Shown piece by piece: positions 1 through 8,783 of a stretch of DNA of 42,403 nt. Both the position numbers and the translations under genes were made by a program. Below the pieces are notes generated by a model. The model had not been told where the DNA came from and did no database searches. It saw only the letters and a list, made by a program, of their open reading frames with translations. Numbering within the stretch: the stretch's first letter is position 1; every line of letters starts with the position of its first letter. Source of the stretch: Paramuribaculum sp. (GTDB taxonomy: Bacteria; Bacteroidota; Bacteroidia; Bacteroidales; Muribaculaceae); assembly GCA_022511125.1 (NCBI GenBank), contig JAFLSD010000014.1, forward strand, positions 1-42,403, written 5' to 3'.

Positions 1-187
1 CTTATCGTTTATTAAACGCTGGTCGTATATTGACAGAGACTTTATCGATGCTGATCCGACTGCAATTACATATCCGCTGCCCCGACGGCACGCAGATCAT
101 AAACGCAATCCCACAACATCGCCCTTTCTCTTGTACTACTTCGTCTGATGCAAATATTTCAATGTACTAAGTGCTTTTCCTCAAAAG
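1..187 (-). other. Structured 5' leader or small RNA leaving the left edge
   Basis: Transcription from the promoter at 194-224 should begin near 187 and run leftward. The minus-strand RNA has no convincing start codon with a long frame in the 187 bases available. It contains a strong hairpin at 72-97: a 6-bp outer stem (ATCTGC with GCGGAT, one G-U pair) stacked on TGCC/GGCA with a GTCGG loop. A second small palindrome lies at 6-18 (CGTTT/AAACG). It could be a long regulatory leader of a gene beyond the edge or a separate RNA. I do not recognise a known RNA family. Confidence 0.35.
2..148 (+). CDS. Possible 3' end of a gene cut by the window edge
   Basis: A reading frame is open from base 2 to a TGA at 146-148 (48 residues). 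It is rich in Asp, Arg and Pro and ends in LLYYFV. No family is recognised. The case against it is that a well-formed minus-strand promoter at 194-224 would transcribe straight through this stretch in the other direction. The frame may therefore be chance, or the two transcripts may overlap. Confidence 0.25.
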   Translation, partial: LSFIKRWSYIDRDFIDADPTAITYPLPRRHADHKRNPTTSPFLLYYFV

Positions 188-193
188 CGAGTG

Positions 194-224
194 CAAAATT
201 AGTATATTTTTTCGACTCCACAAA
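194..224 (-). promoter_or_regulatory. Bacteroidota-type promoter facing left
   Basis: On the minus strand TAATTTTG (194-201) matches the TAnnTTTG -7 box. TTTG (221-224) sits 19 bases upstream as a -33 box. This is one of the best-formed promoters in the window. Bases 225-398 between it and the next promoter are AT-rich, and nothing else is visible there. Confidence 0.6.
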
Positions 225-398
225 ATAATTTTATGAATTTTTCTCCCCGCAAAACATTTTGATTATATTAATTTTTGTTAAACACATTCTGAAGCTCCCT
301 CTTATTCGTTGATTTCCATTTAAATCCAACAGTTATTGACTATAACCCACTATTATCCTTATTTCAGATAAGGTGCTTATAAAAATAATGAATTTTCG

Positions 399-406
399 TA
401 ACTTTG
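399..406 (+). promoter_or_regulatory. -7 box for the phospholipase gene
   Basis: TAACTTTG fits TAnnTTTG and lies 29 bases before the start codon at 436. The -33 position has no clear TTTG. Confidence 0.5.
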
Positions 407-435
407 CGGAGTAAACCAATCTTATCCGACGAAAT

Positions 436-1281
436 ATGCGTCTTTTGCAAACTGCTATAATTGTCTTCACGGCAATAATATTGTCGGAACAGTCATTCGC
501 GCAGATTGTCGATACTCCATCAAATATGAATATAAACGCCGACAGTCTTCGGCGTGAACTCGACAATGCGCCATATTTCGGATTATACAAGGACAACTAT
601 TTTATTTTCGGCACATCTGTAGGATCAAAACCATCCAAACAAAACACCAACATCAAATTCCAAATCTCGATTGCACAGCGCTTAACGAAGTCGGTTCTTC
701 CTTTCAATTCATATCTTTTTCTATTCTATACGCAGAAAGCGTTCTGGAACGTGCTCGAAAAATCTATGCCTATGACCGACCTCAACTTCAATCCGGGAAT
801 AGGTCTAGCCAAACACCTCTTCATCAAAAACAGATATATCGGAAAGCTTCAGCTTATTCTCGAGCATGAAAGCAACGGTAAAGACGGAATCAATTCCCGC
901 TCATGGAACAAGGTTTCTTTCGGGGGAAACATACTCATCGACCCTCAGGTAATGGTTCATGCTAAATTCTGGATACCGATAATCGACGGCGGTGAAAACC
1001 GCGACATACTCGATTATGCCGGGATTTATCAGATGGGCACATCTTTTATGTCGCCGGGCAGAAGATTCGGAGCATCAGTGATACTCACGAAACGACGAGG
1101 ATGGAACCTTAATTATAATTTTGTTATAGAACTCAACTATCGAATTTTCCGCAGGGACAATCAATATCTTTTCTTACAATATTACAACGGTTATGGCGAA
1201 GGTCTCCTCGAATTCAAGCAATTCCACTCACAACTCCGGGTCGGACTCGTCATCAAACCGCGTCTATTCAGCGATTATTGA
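436..1281 (+). CDS. pldA: Outer-membrane phospholipase A (OMPLA/PldA family)
   Basis: The 281-residue protein has a signal peptide (about residues 1-22, ending SFA-Q). It carries the OMPLA active-site block at 143-158: EHESNG followed by RSWNK. His144, Ser146 and Asn158 correspond to the His-Ser-Asn triad known from the E. coli enzyme. The family forms a 12-strand beta-barrel in the outer membrane and hydrolyses phospholipids that have reached the outer leaflet, with calcium and dimerisation needed for activity. The rest of the sequence shows alternating amphipathic strands consistent with a barrel. The gene stands alone with its own -7 box. Length and motif make the family call firm. Substrate and physiological role are taken from the family. 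Confidence 0.9.
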   Translation: MRLLQTAIIVFTAIILSEQSFAQIVDTPSNMNINADSLRRELDNAPYFGLYKDNYFIFGTSVGSKPSKQNTNIKFQISIAQRLTKSVLPFNSYLFLFYTQKAFWNVLEKSMPMTDLNFNPGIGLAKHLFIKNRYIGKLQLILEHESNGKDGINSRSWNKVSFGGNILIDPQVMVHAKFWIPIIDGGENRDILDYAGIYQMGTSFMSPGRRFGASVILTKRRGWNLNYNFVIELNYRIFRRDNQYLFLQYYNGYGEGLLEFKQFHSQLRVGLVIKPRLFSDY

Positions 1282-1378
1282 AATGATATTTTCAGCTTTT
1301 TCCGAGTCTTTGTCTGAACTTTTTGGTAAAGACCGCTGTTAATATTCCAGACAATAATAACTCTTAAATTATCTAATT

Positions 1379-1960
1379 ATGGCAACTGAAACAAAAAGCA
1401 TCAAAGGTACTGAAACCGAAAAAAATCTTGTCAACGCTTATTTGAGTGAGACTCAAGCTAACGCGCGATATATTTTCTACGGCAAGCAGGCTCATAAGGA
1501 AAATTATTTCCCCATCGAAGAAGTATTCAATGAAACAGCAGCTAATGAACTACATCATGCTAAAGTATTCTTCAAGTTCCTTGAAGGTGGCTCTGTTACC
1601 ACTTCTATCGACACGGACGCAGGAGTGATTGGCGACACTGCCACTAATCTGCAAATCTCCATCAAGGAAGAGACACAGGAAGGCATTAAGTTCTATCTTG
1701 CCGCCGCAGATACTGCCGACAAAGAAGGATTTCCCGAAATTGCTTCACACTTCCGCGCTATAGCTTCAATCGAAGACACTCATCGCGCTCGTTTCGAGAA
1801 ATATCTACAGCAGGTTCAGGATGGAACAGTTTGGAAACGCGAGAAACCGATCACGTGGAAATGCCTGGTTTGCGGCTATGAATACGTAGGCACAGAACCT
1901 CCTCAGACTTGTCCCGCTTGCGACCATCCTTACCAGCACTACAAAGCTTTGGATATGTAA
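1379..1960 (+). CDS. rbr: Rubrerythrin
   Basis: The 193-residue protein has an N-terminal ferritin-like four-helix domain with diiron ligands. Examples are the NETAANELHHA segment around residues 51-61 and IEDTH at 131-135. A C-terminal rubredoxin domain carries two CxxC pairs (Cys162/165 and Cys178/181). Rubrerythrins reduce hydrogen peroxide to water in the cytoplasm of anaerobes, taking electrons from rubredoxin or NADH-dependent partners. The domain order and length are standard. It appears monocistronic, with 97 bases after the phospholipase stop and a hairpin terminator directly downstream. No clear TAnnTTTG box was found upstream, so its promoter is unassigned. Confidence 0.95.
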   Translation: MATETKSIKGTETEKNLVNAYLSETQANARYIFYGKQAHKENYFPIEEVFNETAANELHHAKVFFKFLEGGSVTTSIDTDAGVIGDTATNLQISIKEETQEGIKFYLAAADTADKEGFPEIASHFRAIASIEDTHRARFEKYLQQVQDGTVWKREKPITWKCLVCGYEYVGTEPPQTCPACDHPYQHYKALDM

Positions 1961-1987
1961 GTCAAGATCTGAATATTTTTTATCTCG

Positions 1988-2012
1988 AACTCCGCTTAGG
2001 CGGAGTTTTTTT
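1988..2012 (+). terminator. Rho-independent terminator of rubrerythrin
   Basis: An 8-bp stem AACTCCGC/GCGGAGTT with a 4-base loop (TTAG) is followed by a run of T. It separates rubrerythrin from the convergent SDR gene. Confidence 0.85.
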
Positions 2013-2024
2013 GTGCCCGGAAAA

Positions 2025-2756
2025 CTAATCGGGGTATATCATTTTGACGGTCGTACCGCCATCTATCACGATAGTCTGACCGTTGATAAAATCATTGGAG
2101 GGTTCACATAGAAAAAGACACATTCTGGCGATGTCTTCTGCGCTTCCTACTCGTCCCGACGGGTGGAACGATTCATCCTCCGTCCTGATTACCTCATCTT
2201 CGTACACATGTATCCACCCCGGTGCTATAGCATTGACAGTCATCCCCGTCCCTGCGAACGACATGGCCAACGCGTGGGTCAACGAATAAATACCCCCTTT
2301 CGACGCTGAATAAGCCTCGGTTCCCGGTTCGCTTTGCAGATAACGCGAAGAACAGATATTTATTATGCGTCCATATTCCCGTTTATTAGTTTGCATCCTT
2401 TCACGAGCCATAAAGCGCGATGTAACGAATGCAGCCCGTAGATTCGTATTGATTACATCATCAAACTCTTCGACGCTCAACTCTGTCAACGGCTTGAATT
2501 TTCCTATGCCGACATTGTTGACTATCACATCTATTCCTCCTTCTCTTACAACCGTCTCCTGCAGGCAAGACTCAAGAGCCTCTACATCGCGCACATCCAA
2601 TAGCTCGAAACGTGCCCCCGTTGCTTCTGACGTACTGATTCCTCGCGCTTCATCGATATCGCAAAAAATCACAATGTCTCCAATAGACCGAAAGGCCTCA
2701 ACTATAGCTTTGCCTATACCATGAGCTCCACCCGTTATAAAAACCCTGCGTTTCAT
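2025..2756 (-). CDS. SDR family NAD(P)-dependent oxidoreductase
   Basis: The 243-residue protein is a classical short-chain dehydrogenase. The nucleotide-binding motif TGGAHGIG is at residues 8-15, NNVG at 80-83 (a variant of NNAG), a catalytic Ser near 136-137, and Tyr149 and Lys153 in YSASK. The fold binds NAD(P)H and oxidises or reduces an alcohol or carbonyl group. The substrate cannot be read from sequence. Its ATG overlaps the stop of the upstream YjbR-like gene by four bases (ATGA), so the two are translationally coupled in one transcript. Confidence 0.9.
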   Translation of the reverse strand: MKRRVFITGGAHGIGKAIVEAFRSIGDIVIFCDIDEARGISTSEATGARFELLDVRDVEALESCLQETVVREGGIDVIVNNVGIGKFKPLTELSVEEFDDVINTNLRAAFVTSRFMARERMQTNKREYGRIINICSSRYLQSEPGTEAYSASKGGIYSLTHALAMSFAGTGMTVNAIAPGWIHVYEDEVIRTEDESFHPSGRVGSAEDIARMCLFLCEPSNDFINGQTIVIDGGTTVKMIYPD

Positions 2757-3115
2757 TTTAACTGATCCTTCTTCTTTGAATATTTTTCCTCGACAATCTC
2801 ATACCCCCTCTTCACAAGTCTCAAGATTTCTGCATCGGGGATGTCGCCGTCAAAATCAAGTCTTATCCAATAGCGGAGACTTTGATTCAAGGGGTTGCCC
2901 ACGGATTGAAACCTGTCGCGTATATTAGCAATTTCGTCAGGCAAAGACTTCACATTCACCCAGGCAAAATCATCGATATCTATAAAGCAAAACATGTGTC
3001 CCAGAGTGTAGAACGCCAGAATAGAATCATACCTTTTTGCAAATTTGCCGAAAGGCATTTTCTCGGTTACTTCACCGAGACCTATACAATATTCGCGAAA
3101 CCGTTCGAGATCCAT
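2753..3115 (-). CDS. MmcQ/YjbR family protein
   Basis: The 120-residue protein resembles the MmcQ/YjbR family: an N-terminal helical segment (MDLERFREYCIGLGEV), then a small alpha/beta domain with the typical PFGK element and a KSLPDEI-like segment. The family fold is a double-wing CyaY-like domain sometimes called DNA-binding, but its function is not established. It is first in a two-gene unit with the SDR gene (4-base overlap). The start at 3115 lies about 16 bases after the expected transcription start of the -7-like box at 3138-3145. Confidence 0.8.
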   Translation of the reverse strand: MDLERFREYCIGLGEVTEKMPFGKFAKRYDSILAFYTLGHMFCFIDIDDFAWVNVKSLPDEIANIRDRFQSVGNPLNQSLRYWIRLDFDGDIPDAEILRLVKRGYEIVEEKYSKKKDQLK

Positions 3116-3137
3116 AGTCTTTTGTGAAATATGACCA

Positions 3138-3145
3138 TAAAGTTA
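3138..3145 (-). promoter_or_regulatory. -7-like box for the YjbR-SDR pair
   Basis: The minus strand reads TAACTTTA, one base off TAnnTTTG, about 23 bases before the start codon at 3115. Confidence 0.35.
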
Positions 3146-3213
3146 CGTAATTCATTTTCATGATGCAAACCTCACATAAAAGAAGAATATTTCTTATTTT
3201 AGCTAATTATCGA

Positions 3214-3221
3214 TAATTTTG
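3214..3221 (+). promoter_or_regulatory. -7 box for the ZIP transporter
   Basis: TAATTTTG lies 24 bases before the ATG at 3246. A T-rich TTATTTTA about 12 bases further up could serve as a poor -33 element. Confidence 0.5.
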
Positions 3222-3245
3222 TAATTCTACGCCCACTTCATTATA

Positions 3246-4025
3246 ATGGAAAATTGGATTATCTGTCTTGCAACTCCTTTCCTTGGCACAGCCTTGGGAG
3301 CCTCATGCGTGATTTTCATGAAAGATACCATGAAAGGGAGAATGCAGAACACTCTCATAGGTTTCGCTGCTGGCGTCATGGTTGCGGCCTCGATATGGTC
3401 GCTTCTGATTCCTTCGATTGAAATGTCGGGATATGATGGATTCATGAAAGTTGTTCCTGCCGTGACTGGATTTCTAATCGGCATTTTCTTTCTACTGTCT
3501 CTCGACACACTCATCCCTCATCAGCACATCTCCGAACCTAATAGCGAAGGACCGAAAAGCCGATTGTCAAGAACCACAAAACTCGTTCTCGCCATTACAT
3601 TACACAACATTCCCGAAGGTATGGCGGTCGGAGTCGTTCTTGCTGGTGCATTGCAAGGAAGCCCGGGAACGACTATGGCCGGAGCAATCGCATTGGCAAT
3701 AGGTATGGCGATACAGAATTTTCCCGAGGGAGCCATTGTCTCAATGCCCCTCAGAAGTGAGGGAAACTCGAGAAAAAAATCTTTGCTGCTCGGAGTGTTG
3801 AGCGGATGTGTCGAGCCTGTTGCTACGATTGTCACCCTCCTCGTTACCGACGCTATTTTTCCCCTTCTGCCTTACGTATTGGCCTTTTCTGCCGGCGCTA
3901 TGATGTATGTGGTAGTAGAGGAATTGATACCTCAGACTCAGGAAGGCGAGCATTCCAATCTCGGCACTGTAGGGTTTGCCTTAGGTTTCGTTTTGATGAT
4001 GATTCTCGATACGGTAATGGGATGA
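3246..4025 (+). CDS. ZIP family metal transporter
   Basis: The 259-residue polytopic membrane protein has about eight hydrophobic segments. Both metal-site helices of the ZIP family are present: HNIPEG at residues 120-125 (His120, Asn121, Glu124) and NFPEG at 158-162 (Asn158, Glu161). A short loop PHQHIS near 91-96 may be part of the variable cytoplasmic histidine loop. ZIP proteins bring zinc or other divalent metals into the cytoplasm. The metal here (Zn, Fe or Mn) cannot be told from sequence. It is a single gene, convergent with the DUF3298 lipoprotein 15 bases downstream, and no terminator is visible between them. Confidence 0.9.
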   Translation: MENWIICLATPFLGTALGASCVIFMKDTMKGRMQNTLIGFAAGVMVAASIWSLLIPSIEMSGYDGFMKVVPAVTGFLIGIFFLLSLDTLIPHQHISEPNSEGPKSRLSRTTKLVLAITLHNIPEGMAVGVVLAGALQGSPGTTMAGAIALAIGMAIQNFPEGAIVSMPLRSEGNSRKKSLLLGVLSGCVEPVATIVTLLVTDAIFPLLPYVLAFSAGAMMYVVVEELIPQTQEGEHSNLGTVGFALGFVLMMILDTVMG

Positions 4026-4040
4026 TCCAAACCGTTCACA

Positions 4041-4868
4041 TCACTGCTTCTCGCCGAAAAAAACCGGATTGAGGAGACCCGAAAGTTCATCGAGAGGCAC
4101 TGTACATGTCGGCATACCGAGCGCATAAGGTCCTACTTCATACGCACCATACGTAAAAACAACACCTCCCTTATTTAAAAACGGTATGGCTGCCGGCAAA
4201 GGCAGATCGGCAGGGTCATGACCCAACATGTCCGCAAGCTCTGCCGGCTGCATATCTTTAAAATAATCTTTCAGCAAATAAGTCACTACGATCTTCCTAA
4301 GCTGCTCGTCGGAATCATTATCTTCTCGGAACATATTCCAGCCCAGACGTTCGCCTGTTCTGTAAAAGGTTTGACCTACGTCCCACGGCATTCCGTGAGC
4401 GCCTCCCGAATATTCGTATCCTGAATAACGGTAGCTTACAAAGTCTTTATCATCGAATACCTTTTCAATTGTACATTCTCGGCTCATCTGAAAGTCCCAG
4501 TCACCGGCCTCGATCGATTCAAATTCATCCTTACAGTCTGCCAGATAAAGCGAGCAATCAGATTTGAGCAGACCTTCGATACCACCGCTCCGATAATCTT
4601 CGGTCAGTTTATCGAAATTCGGATTGTCTGCCCCTATGATAAGCGACAATATCCAATCTTTAATACTATCGGTCAGTTGGGCAGGCCCCTCCTCGGGAAA
4701 GTCCACTTGAGCCGTGAACTCGGCATAACATTTATCCACCTTCAACGAATCGGCCACCATCACCTCTTTTACTTTCAGATCTTCTGCTCCGTTACCGGTG
4801 TTGCATCCGGTAACGCTCCACAGCGCGATTCCCGCCGGAATCAATAACCATAAAAAATTTCTTTTCAT
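4041..4868 (-). CDS. DUF3298/RsiV-type lipoprotein
   Basis: The 275-residue protein has a signal peptide ending in a lipobox (SVTGC, Cys22), so it is a predicted lipoprotein facing the periplasm. The middle segment YRYSGYEYSGGAHGMP (about 145-160) and the C-terminal YGAYEVGPYALGMP region (about 238-253) match the DUF3298 domain found in RsiV-type anti-sigma factors and lysozyme-binding proteins. There is no cytoplasmic sigma-binding part, so an anti-sigma role is unlikely. It is the last gene of the dut operon, 20 bases after the EnvC-like gene. Function unknown; a ligand-binding or envelope role is inferred from the neighbours. Confidence 0.75.
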   Translation of the reverse strand: MKRNFLWLLIPAGIALWSVTGCNTGNGAEDLKVKEVMVADSLKVDKCYAEFTAQVDFPEEGPAQLTDSIKDWILSLIIGADNPNFDKLTEDYRSGGIEGLLKSDCSLYLADCKDEFESIEAGDWDFQMSRECTIEKVFDDKDFVSYRYSGYEYSGGAHGMPWDVGQTFYRTGERLGWNMFREDNDSDEQLRKIVVTYLLKDYFKDMQPAELADMLGHDPADLPLPAAIPFLNKGGVVFTYGAYEVGPYALGMPTCTVPLDELSGLLNPVFFGEKQ

Positions 4869-4888
4869 TGCTTATCTTTTGTTTTCTG

Positions 4889-6268
4889 TTATTTCACCCA
4901 TTCTGTCGGATTGAGTTTATTTCGCTCTTTCCTTAATTCGAAATGCAATATTGAAGCTCCATTTTCCTCTGGGTCGGCATAAATAGTCCCTATCTGTTGA
5001 CCGCTCTTCAATTCTTCGCCTTTCTTCACGTTGATTGTGGAAAGATTGGCATAGATCGTCAGATAATTACCATGGCGCACCATCACGATTGTATTGTACC
5101 CCGGCTGACGGAATATCTCCGAAACCGTACCTGCGAATACAGCTCGAGCAGCGCCTCCGCCTATAGCCTCGATGTCGATTCCCGAGTTATCAGTCTCGAC
5201 GTAGGCGAGCTCCGGATGTTTCTGACGGCCGAACCCTCTCACTATTCTATATTTACCTGCAACCGGGAAAAGAAGTTTCCCTTTGTTACTCTCGAAGTTT
5301 CCCGATAAGATTCTGTTTTGATCCGCCACATTTATGTTTGTGGTAGTAGTTTTGTTGGAAGCTATTTTGCCGTTTGAACTGTTAGTAGTTCCCGTTGTTG
5401 AGCTATTAAGAGCAAGATTGTTGTCTGTTGTTTGCTGAGTCGACCGATCTGTAGCTTCTTTTTTCTTTCTTTCCTCTTCTTCTCTACGCTTTTTTTCGGC
5501 CGCTTTGCGAGCTTCCTCCGCTTTTTTCTGCTCCTGGGCGATGAGGCGATCAAGCTCGTTGTCGAGTGCCTTCGCTTTTTTCTCTTTTTCCTTCAGAAGT
5601 GCTCTTAGCGATGACCCTTCCTGTTGCAGACGGCTGACAAGTTTGTCTGTCTCGATTTTTTGATCCTCTAATTGTTTCTGCGATACCGACAGTAAAGCGA
5701 CCGACTTCCGACGTGCCGATTTTAGATCGTCGAGCGCTACGCGACGTTGCGTCAACGAATCGACGGCCGATTTTATCTCTCTTGAGCGCCGTTTTCGCCA
5801 TTTCCCCATTTCCTGCATATATCTTACGCGTTGCCATGCTTTGGCAAACGATTTGGAAGAGAATACAAACGACAACGTACTCATCTGCTGGAAATTTCCC
5901 TGCATCCCCCGTAGCGATTTGGCGTAATTTTTCCTCATCGACTCCACGCGATTGTCGAGCCTACGGATCGAATCATCCAGAATTCTTATCTTCTTGTCGA
6001 CTGAATCTACACTCATCTGAAGCTTAGCCACCTCTTCCCGTTTCGATTGCGCCTCAGCAGTCAAGGTGTTAAGTCGCGAAAGCATTTTGTTTGTTTCGCG
6101 TGTATTGGCAGTTAATTTTTTTGAAGTCTCTGCTATCTCCTTCTTAGTCGCCTGCTGCTCCTTCTTCACGTTACCTATGTCGCGTTTTGGCTTTGCTGCA
6201 TGAAGAGAATTCCCTTCCTGAAGAAGCGAAGCGAGAGTTATCAAAACTATGGAAATAACAAATTTCAT
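4889..6268 (-). CDS. EnvC-like murein hydrolase activator with degenerate LytM domain
   Basis: The 459-residue protein has a signal peptide (about 1-24), a long coiled coil (about 28-260), a Lys/Glu- then Ser/Thr/Asn-rich linker (about 240-325) and a C-terminal LytM/M23 domain (about 335-457). Active M23 enzymes use HxGxD and HxH metal motifs. Here the first reads NSGID without the His, and the second reads LHFE with only one His. The zinc site is therefore incomplete, and the protein should act by activating amidases, as EnvC does at the division septum, rather than by cutting peptidoglycan. It sits 3 bases after the DUF4292 gene in the same operon. Confidence 0.88.
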   Translation of the reverse strand: MKFVISIVLITLASLLQEGNSLHAAKPKRDIGNVKKEQQATKKEIAETSKKLTANTRETNKMLSRLNTLTAEAQSKREEVAKLQMSVDSVDKKIRILDDSIRRLDNRVESMRKNYAKSLRGMQGNFQQMSTLSFVFSSKSFAKAWQRVRYMQEMGKWRKRRSREIKSAVDSLTQRRVALDDLKSARRKSVALLSVSQKQLEDQKIETDKLVSRLQQEGSSLRALLKEKEKKAKALDNELDRLIAQEQKKAEEARKAAEKKRREEEERKKKEATDRSTQQTTDNNLALNSSTTGTTNSSNGKIASNKTTTTNINVADQNRILSGNFESNKGKLLFPVAGKYRIVRGFGRQKHPELAYVETDNSGIDIEAIGGGAARAVFAGTVSEIFRQPGYNTIVMVRHGNYLTIYANLSTINVKKGEELKSGQQIGTIYADPEENGASILHFELRKERNKLNPTEWVK

Positions 6269-6271
6269 GCC

Positions 6272-7018
6272 TTAGTCTGATTCGATTGAAAACATCTTTT
6301 TCAGATTATCCACGGATATTTCTTTATAGCCTTTGCCTACCGTAACCGGACGAACACTTACATCATCATTCCATTTGGCTTTGCTTGGGGTCCATTCCAC
6401 GGAAAGTCGGAAAGGGCGAGTGCCCAATTCACCCGACGTTGTAATGCTTTCAGTTATGTAACCGAAAGGGGTTGGCAGGAGAGATCCGTATGTCGCAGTA
6501 AACGGCTCCTTACCCGATACGCTCACTTTTATCTCTTTTAGCAATCCATCTGTTTCAATTATCTCGGCGCTGAAGCCCTTCCCTTTGCTTTTTAAGCTCA
6601 AAGTCTGAGGAATCTGACCGAGTAGCAACTGCTGTATATCTCCTATTTGCAGATTCACTTCCTTCGATAAATCCGATATCGGCGCTTTGAAGAAATATTT
6701 ATGAAACTTATCCAAAACTACTAACGAATCACGGTCGAGTTGCATGGCTGCTACTTCCATCCCTAACATACGGAATGAGAAAATAATGGACTGATCGTTT
6801 ACAAAAGTGGCATTCCCGCTTATAGAAAAACGTTGAGGCTCGTCCAATCTTATTTTTACCGGCATTGTAAGTTTCTCCCATGACTGCGTGTTTTGGCCTA
6901 CGTTTGACGACAACGCCGACTTTTTGCTTCCGCAGCCACCTGCTGTCATGACAATGGCAAGCATAAACAGGATGTAGACTGTTTTTAAAAGAGTTTTCAT
7001 GCCGAAATTTTTACTCAT
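6272..7018 (-). CDS. DUF4292 lipoprotein
   Basis: The 248-residue protein has a hydrophobic signal segment and lipobox (AGGC, Cys29). An alternative start at residue 7 (7000) would still keep both. The remainder matches DUF4292 of Bacteroidota: a beta-rich domain with the SFRMLGMEVAAMQLD and DKFHKYFFKAPI segments, reminiscent of LolA/LolB-like lipid-binding folds. That last likeness is an inference. The start at 7018 overlaps the TPR gene stop by 8 bases, which supports coupled translation. Location between a TPR protein and an EnvC-like protein suggests an outer-envelope role. Function not established. Confidence 0.8.
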   Translation of the reverse strand: MSKNFGMKTLLKTVYILFMLAIVMTAGGCGSKKSALSSNVGQNTQSWEKLTMPVKIRLDEPQRFSISGNATFVNDQSIIFSFRMLGMEVAAMQLDRDSLVVLDKFHKYFFKAPISDLSKEVNLQIGDIQQLLLGQIPQTLSLKSKGKGFSAEIIETDGLLKEIKVSVSGKEPFTATYGSLLPTPFGYITESITTSGELGTRPFRLSVEWTPSKAKWNDDVSVRPVTVGKGYKEISVDNLKKMFSIESD

Positions 7019-8783
7019 AGAAATATGTCTTGTATTTCACTTTTTTCTTAAGCAACTCGTTGTCCGGTTCTATTTCCAACGCTTTTTTCCACATCTCCAA
7101 TGCCTTGGCCGGTTCGCGGTTCATGAAATAGATATCGCCTGCATGTTCATAAAGTTCCGCCGACGGATTATCGTCGTTCTCGATAGCTTTTTCTATCGCA
7201 TCCTTAGCCTTATCATATTCCTTACGCTTGAATAGCACCCAGGCATACGTATCTAAGGAAGTCGATTCGTCAGGCCTTACATCCACCACTTTTTCTATCA
7301 TTGTCAGTGCCTTGTCCAAATCCATGTCCTCACAAGCCATATAGTAGGCGCAATTGTTCAAAGCAGTCATATTTTCGGGATTCAGTTCTATGGCTACCGA
7401 ATAGTTCACGAAAGCGCTATCGGTTTGATGTGTGTTGTAAAAAACGTCGCCTATGGTAGTATAGATATTCGATCTTGTTTCATAGTCCCCTTCATCGGCT
7501 GTCTTGAGAGCTTGTTCCAATTCTTTCATCGCTTCCGGATATTTTTTCTGTTGGCTTAGTACCGTTCCTCCGAAGAAATGCAACAGAGTGTTATCGGGGA
7601 AAAAATAAAGCCCTCGTTGCGAAGCCTCGTAGGCTTTCTCCATTTCTTCAGTCTGAAGATAAAGGGTCGTTAAAGCTATCCATTGTTTCTCGTCGGATGG
7701 TTCGATATCTAGTGCGTACGAAGCCTGCTCGGCTGCTCCTTTGTAATCTTGGATCGCTACCAAATAGTCGCGGTATAGAGTGTGAATGTCTGCCTCGTGG
7801 GGATGAAGGTCGAGTAGACGCTGAAACATGGTGTTGATGCGTGGTTGCTGCATCGAATCGCTGTAGAACTGGGCTGCATAACCTCGCAGGATTTCTATCT
7901 TTGCTCCTATATCGAGATCTTCCTGTTCCAACGCACGGAATACCTCCCTGTCGAACCCTACACTGTCGCCTATCGACTGATAGTAGCGTGCACGGGAATA
8001 GTATGCAAGACCGCTGCTCGGATCCAGTTCTACAGCCTTGTCGTAAAATTTGATTGCCGAATCCCCCTTTCCTATCAATGAAAAAATATCACCCGCGAAA
8101 ACATTGAATTCCGGCACAGTCGGAGAAGATTCAAGCAGACGCTTTACATCGTTTATCACAGCCGTTGTATCCTTACGCATCAGATCCAGACGGATTCTTT
8201 CCGAAGTCAAATCCGGACTCACGCCTTCCGATGATTCCAAAGTATCGTAGAGCTCCAAGGCTCGTGCGATGTTTGCGTCTTTTCCCGAAGCTGTCAGAGC
8301 CTCGGCATATCTTATGATGATTTCCGGTCTGCCCGGCTCCTGTTCATGGAGTCTTGCCCATGTGTCGACGGCCTTGTCATGATTGCCTAATCGCGAAGAT
8401 AACGTGGCAAAAAGAACATTTCCGTAAAAATCGCCTGGATTGGATTTGATGTAGTCCTCTATCAGGTTATAGCCTTCTTTCATAGTCAGACTATCATCCG
8501 CCACACGCATCAGTGCGAACCCATATTCTTTGCCGACGAACTTATCTTCAGGATTCAAGTCATGGGCTCGGCGCAGAAATTCAAAATAAGCATCAGGATT
8601 ACCCAGCTGGCTTTGACGTGATCCCTCCAGAAACAGATAATCCGCCTTCCGCACATCTCTCCCCGAATCGCCTGCGTTTTTTTTCGACTTGGCCTCAGCT
8701 GAAACTAATGCCAACATCAATGCCGCCATGAAAACAATCAATGGCAACATCATTTGAAATCTTCTTACTTCTGTCTTTTTCAT
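7011..8783 (-). CDS. Tetratricopeptide-repeat protein, exported
   Basis: The 590-residue protein has an N-terminal signal or anchor segment (about residues 12-32) followed by tandem TPR motifs over about 45-585. Recognisable units include [40 protein letters not shown] and [22 protein letters not shown] arrays are protein-docking scaffolds. With dut upstream (4-base overlap) and a DUF4292 lipoprotein and EnvC-like factor downstream, it probably acts in the periplasm as a scaffold for envelope assembly, but this rests on context only. Confidence 0.85.
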   Translation of the reverse strand: MKKTEVRRFQMMLPLIVFMAALMLALVSAEAKSKKNAGDSGRDVRKADYLFLEGSRQSQLGNPDAYFEFLRRAHDLNPEDKFVGKEYGFALMRVADDSLTMKEGYNLIEDYIKSNPGDFYGNVLFATLSSRLGNHDKAVDTWARLHEQEPGRPEIIIRYAEALTASGKDANIARALELYDTLESSEGVSPDLTSERIRLDLMRKDTTAVINDVKRLLESSPTVPEFNVFAGDIFSLIGKGDSAIKFYDKAVELDPSSGLAYYSRARYYQSIGDSVGFDREVFRALEQEDLDIGAKIEILRGYAAQFYSDSMQQPRINTMFQRLLDLHPHEADIHTLYRDYLVAIQDYKGAAEQASYALDIEPSDEKQWIALTTLYLQTEEMEKAYEASQRGLYFFPDNTLLHFFGGTVLSQQKKYPEAMKELEQALKTADEGDYETRSNIYTTIGDVFYNTHQTDSAFVNYSVAIELNPENMTALNNCAYYMACEDMDLDKALTMIEKVVDVRPDESTSLDTYAWVLFKRKEYDKAKDAIEKAIENDDNPSAELYEHAGDIYFMNREPAKALEMWKKALEIEPDNELLKKKVKYKTYFYE

